Shown: positions 16,875-24,846 of the stretch, piece after piece
Numbering within the stretch: position 1 is the first letter of the stretch
Layout: each line of letters opens with the position of its first letter
Assembly: GCA_041649015.1 (NCBI GenBank)
Contig: JBAZNU010000008.1
Coordinates: 1 to 64,000 of the forward strand
Length of the DNA: 64,000 nucleotides
Reading direction: 5' to 3'
Source: Ignavibacteria bacterium
GTDB taxonomy: Bacteria > Bacteroidota > Ignavibacteria > Tepidaquicellales > Tepidaquicellaceae
Notes under the pieces: model-generated
What the model was told of the DNA's origin: nothing
The model's database searches: none
What the model saw: the letters and a program-made list of their open reading frames with translations, nothing else
Translations under genes and position numbers: made by a program

Positions 16875-19091
16875 TTAATTATTAAAATTAACTCTTAATT
16901 TAGCATATTTAAGTATAATCTTTTTAAGACCGCAATCCTCAAAAAGTATATCCGCTTTCTTGTCTTTTCCTTTTCCTTTAATACCAATAACAACACCGCT
17001 TCCAAACGTTTCATGATAAACACCCGTACCTTTAACTATGTCGGAAAACTCGCCGCCAGAATCTTCAAATTCGTCATGAAGAGTTTTAAACTTTATACCC
17101 GGATTAGCATTTGATCTATTATAATGAAACGCAATTTTACTTTTACCCGTTTTGAAATTTTCGTATTCAACGAGTTCCATTTTATTGAACTCATCTTCAA
17201 TCTCTTTCAGAAACCTGGATTTTATCTGATACATCTTATTACCGAACCTGTACCGCATATCAGCAAACGATATATAAAGTTTTGCCATTGCCCGTGTTAT
17301 TGCAACGTAGAAAAGCCTTCTTTCCTCTTCAAGTTCTTCAAGAGAGTTTAACGAACCAGTTACCGGAAAAATTCCCTCCTCAACACCTGCAATAAACACA
17401 ACGGGGAATTCGAGTCCTTTGGACGCATGAATAGTCATTAATGTAACGGCATTCTTTTTATCATCAATTTCATCAATATCGCTGACGAGAGAAACCCGCG
17501 AAAGGAAATCATCGAGCGAGGGCATATCTTGTGATTCGACATATTCTGCGACAGCAGAAACAAACTCATCAATATTATTAATTCTCTCTTCGGCTTCATT
17601 AGTATTTTCAAGACGAAGTGCTTTCAGTGTACCCATTTCATCAATCACCCCTCTTACGAGTTCATGCAGTTCGATATCATCCTTAAGGTATTTGTATTTA
17701 TTTATGAAGTTTAAAACCTCAAGAATTTTATTTCTTGCTTTACCAGTTATGGTACCAAGATTGTCTGTTGATTCAATCACCTGAAATAGATTCTTTTTGC
17801 TCTCGGATGCGATATCCCTGAGCTTATCCATGGTTGTTTTGCCGAATCCTTCTTTAAGCAGAAGTACACGTGATATAGATTCTTCATCGGCCGGATTTAC
17901 TATAATTCTAAGATGTGCCAGAATATCTTTAATTTCTTTCCGCTCATAAAATCTTATACCACCAACTATTATGTAAGGTATTGCATTGAGCCGGAAATAT
18001 TCTTCGAATGTCCTCGACTGAGCGTTAGTCCTATAAAGAATTGCTACGTCATTAAACTTCAATTTTCTATGCTGTATTTCTTTTGAAATATACCTCGAAA
18101 TTTTCAATGCTTCTTCTTTATCAGTAATTGACTCAATCATTGTTATATGGTCGCCAATATCATTATCCGTCCAGAGTTTTTTATCAATTTGTTTAACGTT
18201 CTTTTTAATTACTAATCCAGCAAAATCGAGAATTTTCTTTGTTGAACGGTAGTTTTGTTCGAGTCTGAAAATTTTATGATCTGGAAAATCTGTTCTGAAA
18301 TCAAAAATATTCCGAATCTCTGCTCCCCGCCATTTATAGATTGATTGTGCATCATCGCCAACAACGGTTATATTCTTATGAACCACTGATAACGCTTTAA
18401 TGATTTCGTATTGAGCTCTGTTTGTATCCTGATATTCATCGACGAGAATGAACTTAAATCTGTTTTGGTATTTCCTGAGCACTTCCTCGTACCTATTAAG
18501 GAGTAACACAGGATAAACAAGCAAGTCGTCGAAATCCATTGAGTTATTTCTCCTCATTCTATCGAAGTATTCAGTATAAACATCGCTTACTATGTTTTCA
18601 AATTGAGTGTTGGCTAATTTATTGAATTCAGCTGGTAATATTACTTTGTTCTTTATTTTGCTTATATACGAGTGAATGCTTTTAGGATTAAACTTTTCAG
18701 GTGATATGTTTTGTTCAAGCAATATGTTTTTTATGACACCGACAGAATCATTAGTATCGTAAATTGTAAAGTTTCGTGTAAATCCGAGTAGTTCAGCTTC
18801 AATACGAAGAATTCTTGCAAACATAGAATGGAAAGTCCCCATCCAGACATGTTCAGAGCGGTTTCCAGCAAAATGGATAACCCGTTCTTTCATTTCTTTG
18901 GCAGCCTTGTTTGTAAACGTCAGAGCAAGTATTTCATGAGGATTAATTCCGCTTTCTATTAGATGCGCAATCTTGCTCGTGAGTACCCTTGTCTTTCCGC
19001 TCCCTGCACCGGCAATAATCAAAGAAGGACCTTCAATGCAAACGACAGCTTTCTTCTGAGCGGGGTTTAAACTTGAAATATCAAAAGACAT
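16875..19091 (-). CDS. pcrA: ATP-dependent DNA helicase PcrA/UvrD
   Basis: 738 residues, full length for a superfamily 1A helicase. Motifs in order: Q motif 'LNPAQKKAV', Walker A 'GAGSGKT' at 28-34, motif Ia 'LALTFTNKAAKEMKERV', Walker B 'VDEYQDTN', motif III 'GDDAQSIYKWRGAE', motif IV 'LEQNYRS', motif V 'LMTIHASKGLEF' and motif VI 'YVAITRA'. The C-terminal end has the Tudor-like segment 'GTGVYHETFGSGVVIGIKGKG' that contacts RNA polymerase in PcrA. It unwinds DNA 3' to 5' in repair and conflict resolution. Confidence 0.93.
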   Translation of the reverse strand: MSFDISSLNPAQKKAVVCIEGPSLIIAGAGSGKTRVLTSKIAHLIESGINPHEILALTFTNKAAKEMKERVIHFAGNRSEHVWMGTFHSMFARILRIEAELLGFTRNFTIYDTNDSVGVIKNILLEQNISPEKFNPKSIHSYISKIKNKVILPAEFNKLANTQFENIVSDVYTEYFDRMRRNNSMDFDDLLVYPVLLLNRYEEVLRKYQNRFKFILVDEYQDTNRAQYEIIKALSVVHKNITVVGDDAQSIYKWRGAEIRNIFDFRTDFPDHKIFRLEQNYRSTKKILDFAGLVIKKNVKQIDKKLWTDNDIGDHITMIESITDKEEALKISRYISKEIQHRKLKFNDVAILYRTNAQSRTFEEYFRLNAIPYIIVGGIRFYERKEIKDILAHLRIIVNPADEESISRVLLLKEGFGKTTMDKLRDIASESKKNLFQVIESTDNLGTITGKARNKILEVLNFINKYKYLKDDIELHELVRGVIDEMGTLKALRLENTNEAEERINNIDEFVSAVAEYVESQDMPSLDDFLSRVSLVSDIDEIDDKKNAVTLMTIHASKGLEFPVVFIAGVEEGIFPVTGSLNSLEELEEERRLFYVAITRAMAKLYISFADMRYRFGNKMYQIKSRFLKEIEDEFNKMELVEYENFKTGKSKIAFHYNRSNANPGIKFKTLHDEFEDSGGEFSDIVKGTGVYHETFGSGVVIGIKGKGKDKKADILFEDCGLKKIILKYAKLRVNFNN

Positions 19092-19249
19092 CTATGTATA
19101 AAAACTTTTCCGTGTAATTTAAATTGTAGAAAATCAAAATACTCATTTTACGTATGAGAATAAAGAATATAAGTTATTTAAACTTTTTAAATAATTTGAT
19201 TTATGTGAATTAGCGTAGAATTAGAAAAGAAGAATGTATATTATTGTAC

Positions 19250-20365
19250 ATGAGAAATGATTTAAGAAGTTATACTCTTGCAGAATTAAGTAATTTATTT
19301 CTTAAGGAAGGCATCCCGAAATACAGAGCCGAGCAGGTTTTCAGGTCTGTACATAATAAGTATTCAGGGTCAATCGAAGAAATAACCGGCATTCCAAGAG
19401 AATTGAAGGATTCTTTAAACAACTCTTTCAGAATTTCTTTGTTAGCCAATACTGCAGAATCAGAATCCCATAATGACAAAACAAGAAAAGTCCTTTTTGA
19501 GACAACTGATGTAAACCTGAAGAATGTTAGCATTGAGTGTGTACATATTCCTGATGAAAACAGAGATACATTCTGTATATCAACACAGGCGGGATGTAAC
19601 GTCGGGTGCGGATTTTGCGCTACCGGTAAAATGAACCTTAACAGAAATCTTACAGCAGGGGAGATAGTTTCACAGGTTTACCAAATGATAAAAATAACGA
19701 ACGTTTATCCGACCAATATAGTATACATGGGAATGGGCGAGCCTTTACTGAATTACGAGAATGTATTAAAATCACTGATAATCCTAACAGACAAAAAGGG
19801 TTTAGGTATTTCATCGAAAAGAATAACTGTTTCTACAGTTGGTTTTATTAACCGAATAAAGAAATTTGCCGATGACATTAAAAATAATCCGGCACTGTCA
19901 AACGTTAAGCTTGCTTTCTCATTACACAGTACAGACAACGGATTTAGGGAAAGCCTTATACCTACGGGGAAGATAAACAATTTGAAAAAGATGTATGAAG
20001 AGATTGTTTACTTTTACAGAGTTACAGGAAATAAAATCACATACGAATATATATATTTAGAAGGACTTAACGATACAGAAAATGATATAAACAGGCTCGT
20101 AAAGCTATCAAGGATGATTCCATGCAACATAAACATCATTCCATTTCATCCCGTTGACTTTGAACTTACCGAACCTATAAAGGAACTAAACGAGAAAAAC
20201 CATGAAAAAATTAATCTCAGTAAAGAAAATTCACTTTCATATTCAAATAAAATATACAATTTTACAGAAATATTGAGAAACAAAAAAGTAGCAGTTAACA
20301 TTAGAACCAGCAGCGGAGTGGATATAAATGCTGCATGCGGACAGTTAGCAGTTAAGAATATTTAA
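19250..20365 (+). CDS. rlmN: 23S rRNA/tRNA adenine-C2 methyltransferase RlmN
   Basis: Radical-SAM enzyme that methylates C2 of A2503 in 23S rRNA and A37 of some tRNAs. The cluster motif is 'CNVGCGFC' (CxxxCxxC) after 'STQAG'. The GEI.....Q.Y segment, 'NIVYMGMGEPLLNY' and 'ITVSTVGF' follow, and the C-terminal catalytic cysteine is in 'GVDINAACGQLA'. Length about 371 matches the family. I start at ATG 19250; a TTG two codons earlier (19244) is possible but less likely. Adenylate kinase follows after 19 bases and may be cotranscribed. Confidence 0.93.
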   Translation: MRNDLRSYTLAELSNLFLKEGIPKYRAEQVFRSVHNKYSGSIEEITGIPRELKDSLNNSFRISLLANTAESESHNDKTRKVLFETTDVNLKNVSIECVHIPDENRDTFCISTQAGCNVGCGFCATGKMNLNRNLTAGEIVSQVYQMIKITNVYPTNIVYMGMGEPLLNYENVLKSLIILTDKKGLGISSKRITVSTVGFINRIKKFADDIKNNPALSNVKLAFSLHSTDNGFRESLIPTGKINNLKKMYEEIVYFYRVTGNKITYEYIYLEGLNDTENDINRLVKLSRMIPCNINIIPFHPVDFELTEPIKELNEKNHEKINLSKENSLSYSNKIYNFTEILRNKKVAVNIRTSSGVDINAACGQLAVKNI

Positions 20366-20384
20366 TAACTTCAATACTTCATTT

Positions 20385-20942
20385 ATGCACCAGATAATTA
20401 TATTCGGTCCTCCGGGCGTAGGAAAAGGTACGCAATCGGAATTAATAGCAAAAAGTCTAAATCTATTTCATTTTTCGACAGGGGAATATTTAAGAAAAGA
20501 AATTGATGGACAATCAGAAATAGGATTAAAAGCTAAACATATTGTCGAAAAGGGTGCTTTAGTACCTGACGATATAATGATAGAAATTGTATACAAAGCG
20601 CTCAAAGAAAATCTTGATGGAAAATCCGGTTTCATATTAGACGGATTCCCGAGAACCTATGAACAGGCAGTTGAGCTTGATAAAATATTTACGAAAATGG
20701 GAATAAAGGGAGTTGAAATAGTGTATATTAAAACCACTGAGGATGAAATTGTGGAGAGACTTCTTAAACGCGGTAGAATTGATGACACGGAAGAAATTAT
20801 TCGCGAAAGACTTAAAGTATACGACAAAGAAACCAGCCGTGTATTAGAATATTATGAAAACAACAAAAAGATTATGGAAGTAAACGGTCTTGGTGAAATA
20901 GAAGAAATTAACGGAAAAATACTGAAATTGCTCCAAAATTGA
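20385..20942 (+). CDS. adk: Adenylate kinase, short-lid form
   Basis: 185 residues. P-loop 'GPPGVGKGT' at 8-16, AMP-site 'FSTGEYLRKE' and 'GFILDGFPRT', and the Arg-rich 'LLKRGRIDDTEEIIRERL'. The zinc-type long LID insertion of ~215-residue bacterial enzymes is absent, so this is the short form with a minimal lid. It interconverts ATP+AMP and 2 ADP. In most bacteria adk sits between secY and map; here it follows rlmN and is missing from that place, about 20 kb away in the same window. Confidence 0.93.
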   Translation: MHQIIIFGPPGVGKGTQSELIAKSLNLFHFSTGEYLRKEIDGQSEIGLKAKHIVEKGALVPDDIMIEIVYKALKENLDGKSGFILDGFPRTYEQAVELDKIFTKMGIKGVEIVYIKTTEDEIVERLLKRGRIDDTEEIIRERLKVYDKETSRVLEYYENNKKIMEVNGLGEIEEINGKILKLLQN

Positions 20943-21026
20943 GGATAGTGAAAAAATATTTATCATTATATAATTGAAATTAATATTTAATTAAAGTATT
21001 TTGACAAATTAAATTTATAAAATAGT

Positions 21027-21377
21027 ATGGCAGCAAAAATTAAATCATCTGAAGTCAAGGACAAAAATATATACATCCTTGAACCAAAGGGAAGTTTTAT
21101 CGGCGGTGACGAGACTGATGATCTCAAGTTTGCTATAAAAGAAGTAGCCGAAAAAGGAAACAGTAAGCTTATCATAGATCTCGGAGACGTAATGTACTTA
21201 AACAGTACAGCTCTCGGAGTGCTAATATCAGCACACGCAAACTACAAGAAACGGGAGGGCGAAATAAAACTGACAAGATTAAATAAGAATCTTGAAAACC
21301 TCTTCGTAATAACAAAATTATCGCTAATATTTGACTGCTACAATTCAAATGAAGAAGCGGTCACAAGTTTTAAATAG
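21027..21377 (+). CDS. STAS-domain anti-sigma factor antagonist
   Basis: 116 residues, a single STAS domain like SpoIIAA/RsbV. The conserved 'LIIDLGDVMYLNSTALGVLI' holds S60 (NSTALG), the residue phosphorylated by the partner kinase in known systems. The C-terminus '.NLENLFVITKL..IFDCYNSNEEAV' fits the family. No anti-sigma kinase is adjacent; the next gene (61 bases on) is the proton-channel gene exbB. The partner, if any, must be elsewhere. Confidence 0.85.
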   Translation: MAAKIKSSEVKDKNIYILEPKGSFIGGDETDDLKFAIKEVAEKGNSKLIIDLGDVMYLNSTALGVLISAHANYKKREGEIKLTRLNKNLENLFVITKLSLIFDCYNSNEEAVTSFK

Positions 21378-21437
21378 AAAATTTTCAAACAATATATTCA
21401 AAAAATTAAAACCAAAGAAATCGGAGGTTAAAACTCA

Positions 21438-22214
21438 ATGAAAAAATCCGGATTATTCACGGCTGTACTGATTATCGTTGCATTCATCGTAGCATTAGTA
21501 CTGTACATCTTTGTGCTCGGAAACCCGGCAAACTTTAAAAACCCGGAAAAAACCACACCTGCAAACCTTTTAGGTGCTGTTTATCTTGGAGGCGTAATTG
21601 TTCCAATTCTAATAACAATTAGTATAATGGCAATATCATATACGATTGAAAGAGCTCTTTCGCTAGCTAAAGCAAAAGGGAAAGGAAACATTGAAGACTT
21701 TCTAAAAAAGGTTCAGATATCTTTAAAGGAAGGCAATGCAGAAGAAGCGATTGCATTATGCGACAAACAAAGAGGTTCGATTGCAAACATTTTGAAACAG
21801 GGTCTTGAAACATATCAGGTACTTGTACTCGATAAGAATATGGATTCCGAAAGAAAATTAGAAGAAGTAAAGAATGCTATAGAAGAAGCGATGGGACTTG
21901 AACTTCCTTTATTAAACACAAACTTACCGGCTCTGGCGACTATCGCATCAGTATCAGTGCTTGTTGGTCTATTCGGAACGGTATTAGGAATGATTCGTTC
22001 ATTCCAGGCGCTTGCAACAGCAGGTACTCCAAATGCCGCAGAACTTTCATCAGGTATTTCTGAAGCCCTTATCAACACGGCTTTAGGTTTATTTGGTGCT
22101 ATAGTAGGTACGATATCATACAATTTCTTCCTGACAAAAGTTGGAAGTATAACATATATGATAGACGAGGCTACGTATAACATTTTATCAATCATTGCTT
22201 TTAAGTCCAAGTAA
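21438..22214 (+). CDS. exbB: MotA/TolQ/ExbB proton-channel protein
   Basis: 258 residues with a strong Shine-Dalgarno GGAGG just upstream (21423). Membrane helices lie near 7-29, 45-70, 160-185 and 200-230. The channel signature 'LPALATIASVSVLVGLFGTVLGMIRSFQAL' and 'ISEALINTALGLFGAIVGTI' are present. It forms the pentameric stator channel that converts the proton gradient into work at the outer membrane. Followed by two ExbD genes. Whether it serves TonB or Tol transport cannot be told from sequence; the symbol is by family. Confidence 0.88.
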   Translation: MKKSGLFTAVLIIVAFIVALVLYIFVLGNPANFKNPEKTTPANLLGAVYLGGVIVPILITISIMAISYTIERALSLAKAKGKGNIEDFLKKVQISLKEGNAEEAIALCDKQRGSIANILKQGLETYQVLVLDKNMDSERKLEEVKNAIEEAMGLELPLLNTNLPALATIASVSVLVGLFGTVLGMIRSFQALATAGTPNAAELSSGISEALINTALGLFGAIVGTISYNFFLTKVGSITYMIDEATYNILSIIAFKSK

Positions 22215-22256
22215 GTGATTTCGGTTTAACTTTTTCAAAATTTTTAAAAAGAACAA

Positions 22257-22847
22257 ATGAAAAAAGTAAGAAATATCAAAAAACCGAGCATCCATATTGA
22301 TATGACTCCATTGGTTGACGTTATCATGTTGTTGTTGACGTTTTTCATGTTAACAGCAACATTTAGGGCTGCAGAATCGGAGGCTGTTGAAGTTGCATTA
22401 CCTCAATCTGTATATTCTGACCCAGATAATAAGATGAAAGAAATCGATGTTATGACTCTTTCACTTACTAAGGATGGTGATATATTCCTTGATGTAGATA
22501 ATTATAAAATTCGTGAAAAGATATTTGGTGATCAGTTTGCAATAGGTCTTTTTCGTCCTGATACTCTAACACAAAGTCCCGTACAAACGACAGGAAAGGT
22601 TGGAGGCAAGGAAGTAAAGAGGAAAGTATACTTGATGAATAAAGCACAATTTGAGAAAACACTGGTTGATGTTAAAACTGCTCTGAAGACAGTTTCAGGG
22701 AATAAATCAGCGCAATTTCAGGTTGTCGTAAAAGGAGATAAGGAAGTTCCTTACGGAGTGTTTGAGGATCTTATGACATCATTGCATGAATCGGACAACA
22801 AAGTTTTTTCTCTGGTTACGCTGATAAAATCTGAAGTAAAGGAATAA
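22257..22847 (+). CDS. exbD: ExbD/TolR-family protein, first copy
   Basis: 196 residues. The single N-terminal helix carries the conserved proton-accepting Asp in 'HIDMTPLVDVIMLLLTFFML'. A periplasmic domain follows. It is longer than usual (about 140) because of an insert around residues 75-130 containing 'FGDQFAIGLFRPDTLTQSPV'. It partners ExbB in the energised complex. Located 42 bases after exbB. Confidence 0.85.
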   Translation: MKKVRNIKKPSIHIDMTPLVDVIMLLLTFFMLTATFRAAESEAVEVALPQSVYSDPDNKMKEIDVMTLSLTKDGDIFLDVDNYKIREKIFGDQFAIGLFRPDTLTQSPVQTTGKVGGKEVKRKVYLMNKAQFEKTLVDVKTALKTVSGNKSAQFQVVVKGDKEVPYGVFEDLMTSLHESDNKVFSLVTLIKSEVKE

Positions 22848-22881
22848 ATAATTTGTTAACTAAAACACAGGAGTTTAAAAT

Positions 22882-23406
22882 ATGGCTGGTGGTGGCGGTT
22901 TAGAAGCCCCGGAAGTAAGCGGTGGAAAAGGGAGTAAAAAGTACTTAAAGAAAGGCAGAGGAGTGCATATAGATATGACGCCTATGGTGGACGTTATTAT
23001 GCTTCTTCTTACATTCTTTATGCTAACGACTACTTTGTCTGCACCTCAGTTAATGAAAGTCTCTCTTCCAAAAGGTGATGTAAAAGATAAAGTTAAGGTT
23101 GATATGGGTAACGTTCTCTACGTCAGAGTTTCTGACAAAGGAAACGTATACTTCGCACAGGGTAATCCTGACGGTTCTGAATCTGCGATGAAAAGAATCG
23201 AGATTAAGAATGTAGCAACAGAGCTTGAAAAAATATTTGCAGTAAATGATCAATTACTTCTCCTCTTGAAGTTCGACAGAAAGATGAAATACAATGTTAT
23301 GTCGGACGTATTTGATGAAATCTCAAGAGCAAAAATTGAAAAGAGATATGCATTCATAAAGATGGAAGATGTTGACCTTCAGAAGATAATTGAAGCCGGC
23401 GGCTAA
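22882..23406 (+). CDS. exbD: ExbD/TolR-family protein, second copy
   Basis: 174 residues. It has a Gly/Lys-rich cytoplasmic N-terminus and 'VHIDMTPMVDVIMLLLTFFML' with the conserved Asp. The periplasmic domain ends 'IEKRYAFIKMEDVDLQKIIEAGG'. Tandem exbD genes after one exbB are common in FCB bacteria. A rho-independent terminator closes the unit directly after it; no tonB gene follows. Confidence 0.85.
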   Translation: MAGGGGLEAPEVSGGKGSKKYLKKGRGVHIDMTPMVDVIMLLLTFFMLTTTLSAPQLMKVSLPKGDVKDKVKVDMGNVLYVRVSDKGNVYFAQGNPDGSESAMKRIEIKNVATELEKIFAVNDQLLLLLKFDRKMKYNVMSDVFDEISRAKIEKRYAFIKMEDVDLQKIIEAGG

Positions 23407-23433
23407 AAAATATATAAAAATAAATTATATTTG

Positions 23434-23467
23434 GCGGTTTAAGTTTAGCTTAAACCGCTTTTTGTTT
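23434..23467 (+). terminator. Terminator of the exbB-exbD-exbD unit
   Basis: Perfect 10-base stem GCGGTTTAAG/CTTAAACCGC, 5-base loop TTTAG, then TTTTTGTTTTT. Confidence 0.88.
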
Positions 23468-23553
23468 TTATGGGGATGCTGTGAAATGTTATGATTTACA
23501 TTTATTATGATGCATAAATTTATCAAATTATGGCTAATTAAAATTATTATATT

Positions 23554-24348
23554 TTGAAAGCTTTTAGTATTTTTCTTGTATTTGTATCGTTTTTAATATT
23601 CCTGAATGTTTATTCTCAGGAAGAGCAGCAATCTCGTTCTCTTAGTCAAAATCCGACATCAATTGCCAAGTATGTTGTTGACGAAACGGGGACGTTGTCT
23701 CAAAGCGAGATTAACATACTACTTAAAAAACTCGAGGATTTTGATAAGCAAACATCTACTCAAATTGTTGTTTACATGATAAATTCACTAGACGGAGAAT
23801 CAATTGAGGATGTATCACATACCATTGCAGAGAAGAATAAGATTGGGCAAAAAGGTAAAGATAACGGTGTACTAGTATTAATAGCAAAGAATGACAGGAA
23901 GCTAAGGATTGAGGTGGGATACGGGCTTGAAGGAGTATTGACAGACGCTTATACTACGCAGATTCGTACGAAAGAAATGAATCCATATTTTAAGGAAGGA
24001 AAGTATTTCGAAGGTATTAACAGAGGTGTAGATGCAATTATGGCTGTAACAAAAGGTGAATATACAGCAGATAAAAAGAATCAAAAAGATAACGGGGCTT
24101 GCTGTTTTGGAATTCCTATATTTATAATTATAATTTTCGGATTTATTGGATTCAGTATAATTATGTCTATACTCAGCAGAATTTTCGGATGGAAAGGGAG
24201 TACTTATACAGGCGGAAGACACTGGGGTGGCGGTGGATTCTTCGGAGGCGGCAGCGGCTGGGGTGGCGGCAGCAGCAGCGGGGGATTTGGCGGATTCTCA
24301 GGCGGCGGCGGAAGTTTTGGCGGCGGCGGCAGCAGCGGAAGCTGGTAA
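23554..24348 (+). CDS. Secreted/membrane TPM-domain protein, YgcG-like
   Basis: 264 residues from a TTG start, the only start that includes the signal peptide (about 1-21, ends VYSQ). The TPM domain (about 35-160) has 'YVVDETGTLSQSEINILLKKL', 'TSTQIVVYMINSLDG', 'NGVLVLIAKNDRKLRIEVGYGLEG' and 'YFKEGKYFEGINRGVDAI'. A single membrane helix follows (about 185-205). The tail is Gly/Ser-rich, built from GGG[S/F] units and ending GGSSGSW, as in other YgcG proteins. Proposed roles for TPM proteins are lipid or phosphatase related and unsettled. Confidence 0.85.
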   Translation: MKAFSIFLVFVSFLIFLNVYSQEEQQSRSLSQNPTSIAKYVVDETGTLSQSEINILLKKLEDFDKQTSTQIVVYMINSLDGESIEDVSHTIAEKNKIGQKGKDNGVLVLIAKNDRKLRIEVGYGLEGVLTDAYTTQIRTKEMNPYFKEGKYFEGINRGVDAIMAVTKGEYTADKKNQKDNGACCFGIPIFIIIIFGFIGFSIIMSILSRIFGWKGSTYTGGRHWGGGGFFGGGSGWGGGSSSGGFGGFSGGGGSFGGGGSSGSW

Positions 24349-24384
24349 TAAAAAAATTAAAAAATTAAAAAGTAATTATCAAAT

Positions 24385-24843
24385 ATGCCAATAAATTATA
24401 TAAAGAAATATATCAGCAGTGAGGAACTGGAGACAATAAAAAATCATATTACTTTTATTGAGAAATCTACATCGGGAGAAATAAGGTTGTGCTTTCAGAA
24501 AACAAGGGCATGGATTGACAGAAAGTTGACAACAAGAGAACTTGCCATGAAGGAGTTCTTCAAACTGGGAATGAATAAAACAAAGGATAAAACCGGGATT
24601 CTGCTTTTTGTGTTATTCAAGGAAAAGAAATTTGAGGTTGTTGCGGATGAAGGTATAAACAATAAGATATCTCCTGAGAAGTGGGAAGTAATAACAAATC
24701 ATCTTGTTAAAGAATTCAAAGGGGGACATTATAAGGAGGGAATAATAAAGGCACTTGATGAAATAAAGGATGTTCTCATGAAAGAGTTCCCCAGAAAGAA
24801 TGATGATGTGGATGAGCTCTCAAATGATATTGTAATTAAATAA
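24385..24843 (+). CDS. Soluble TPM-domain protein
   Basis: 152 residues without signal peptide or membrane helix. The TPM core is visible: 'IEKSTSGEIRLCFQKTRAW', 'KDKTGILLFVLFKEKKFEVVADEGI', 'FKGGHYKEGIIKALDEI'. It lies 36 bases after the secreted TPM gene and 3 bases before lptD, so the three may form an operon. TPM proteins often occur as such pairs, one anchored and one soluble; the function is unknown. Confidence 0.8.
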   Translation: MPINYIKKYISSEELETIKNHITFIEKSTSGEIRLCFQKTRAWIDRKLTTRELAMKEFFKLGMNKTKDKTGILLFVLFKEKKFEVVADEGINNKISPEKWEVITNHLVKEFKGGHYKEGIIKALDEIKDVLMKEFPRKNDDVDELSNDIVIK

Positions 24844-24846
24844 TAC

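Noticed and set aside
24099..24368. Arg-rich 89-residue frame overlapping the Gly-rich tail of the TPM protein
   Set aside because: It is the +1 frame of a GGC/GGA-rich repeat; the composition is a by-product.
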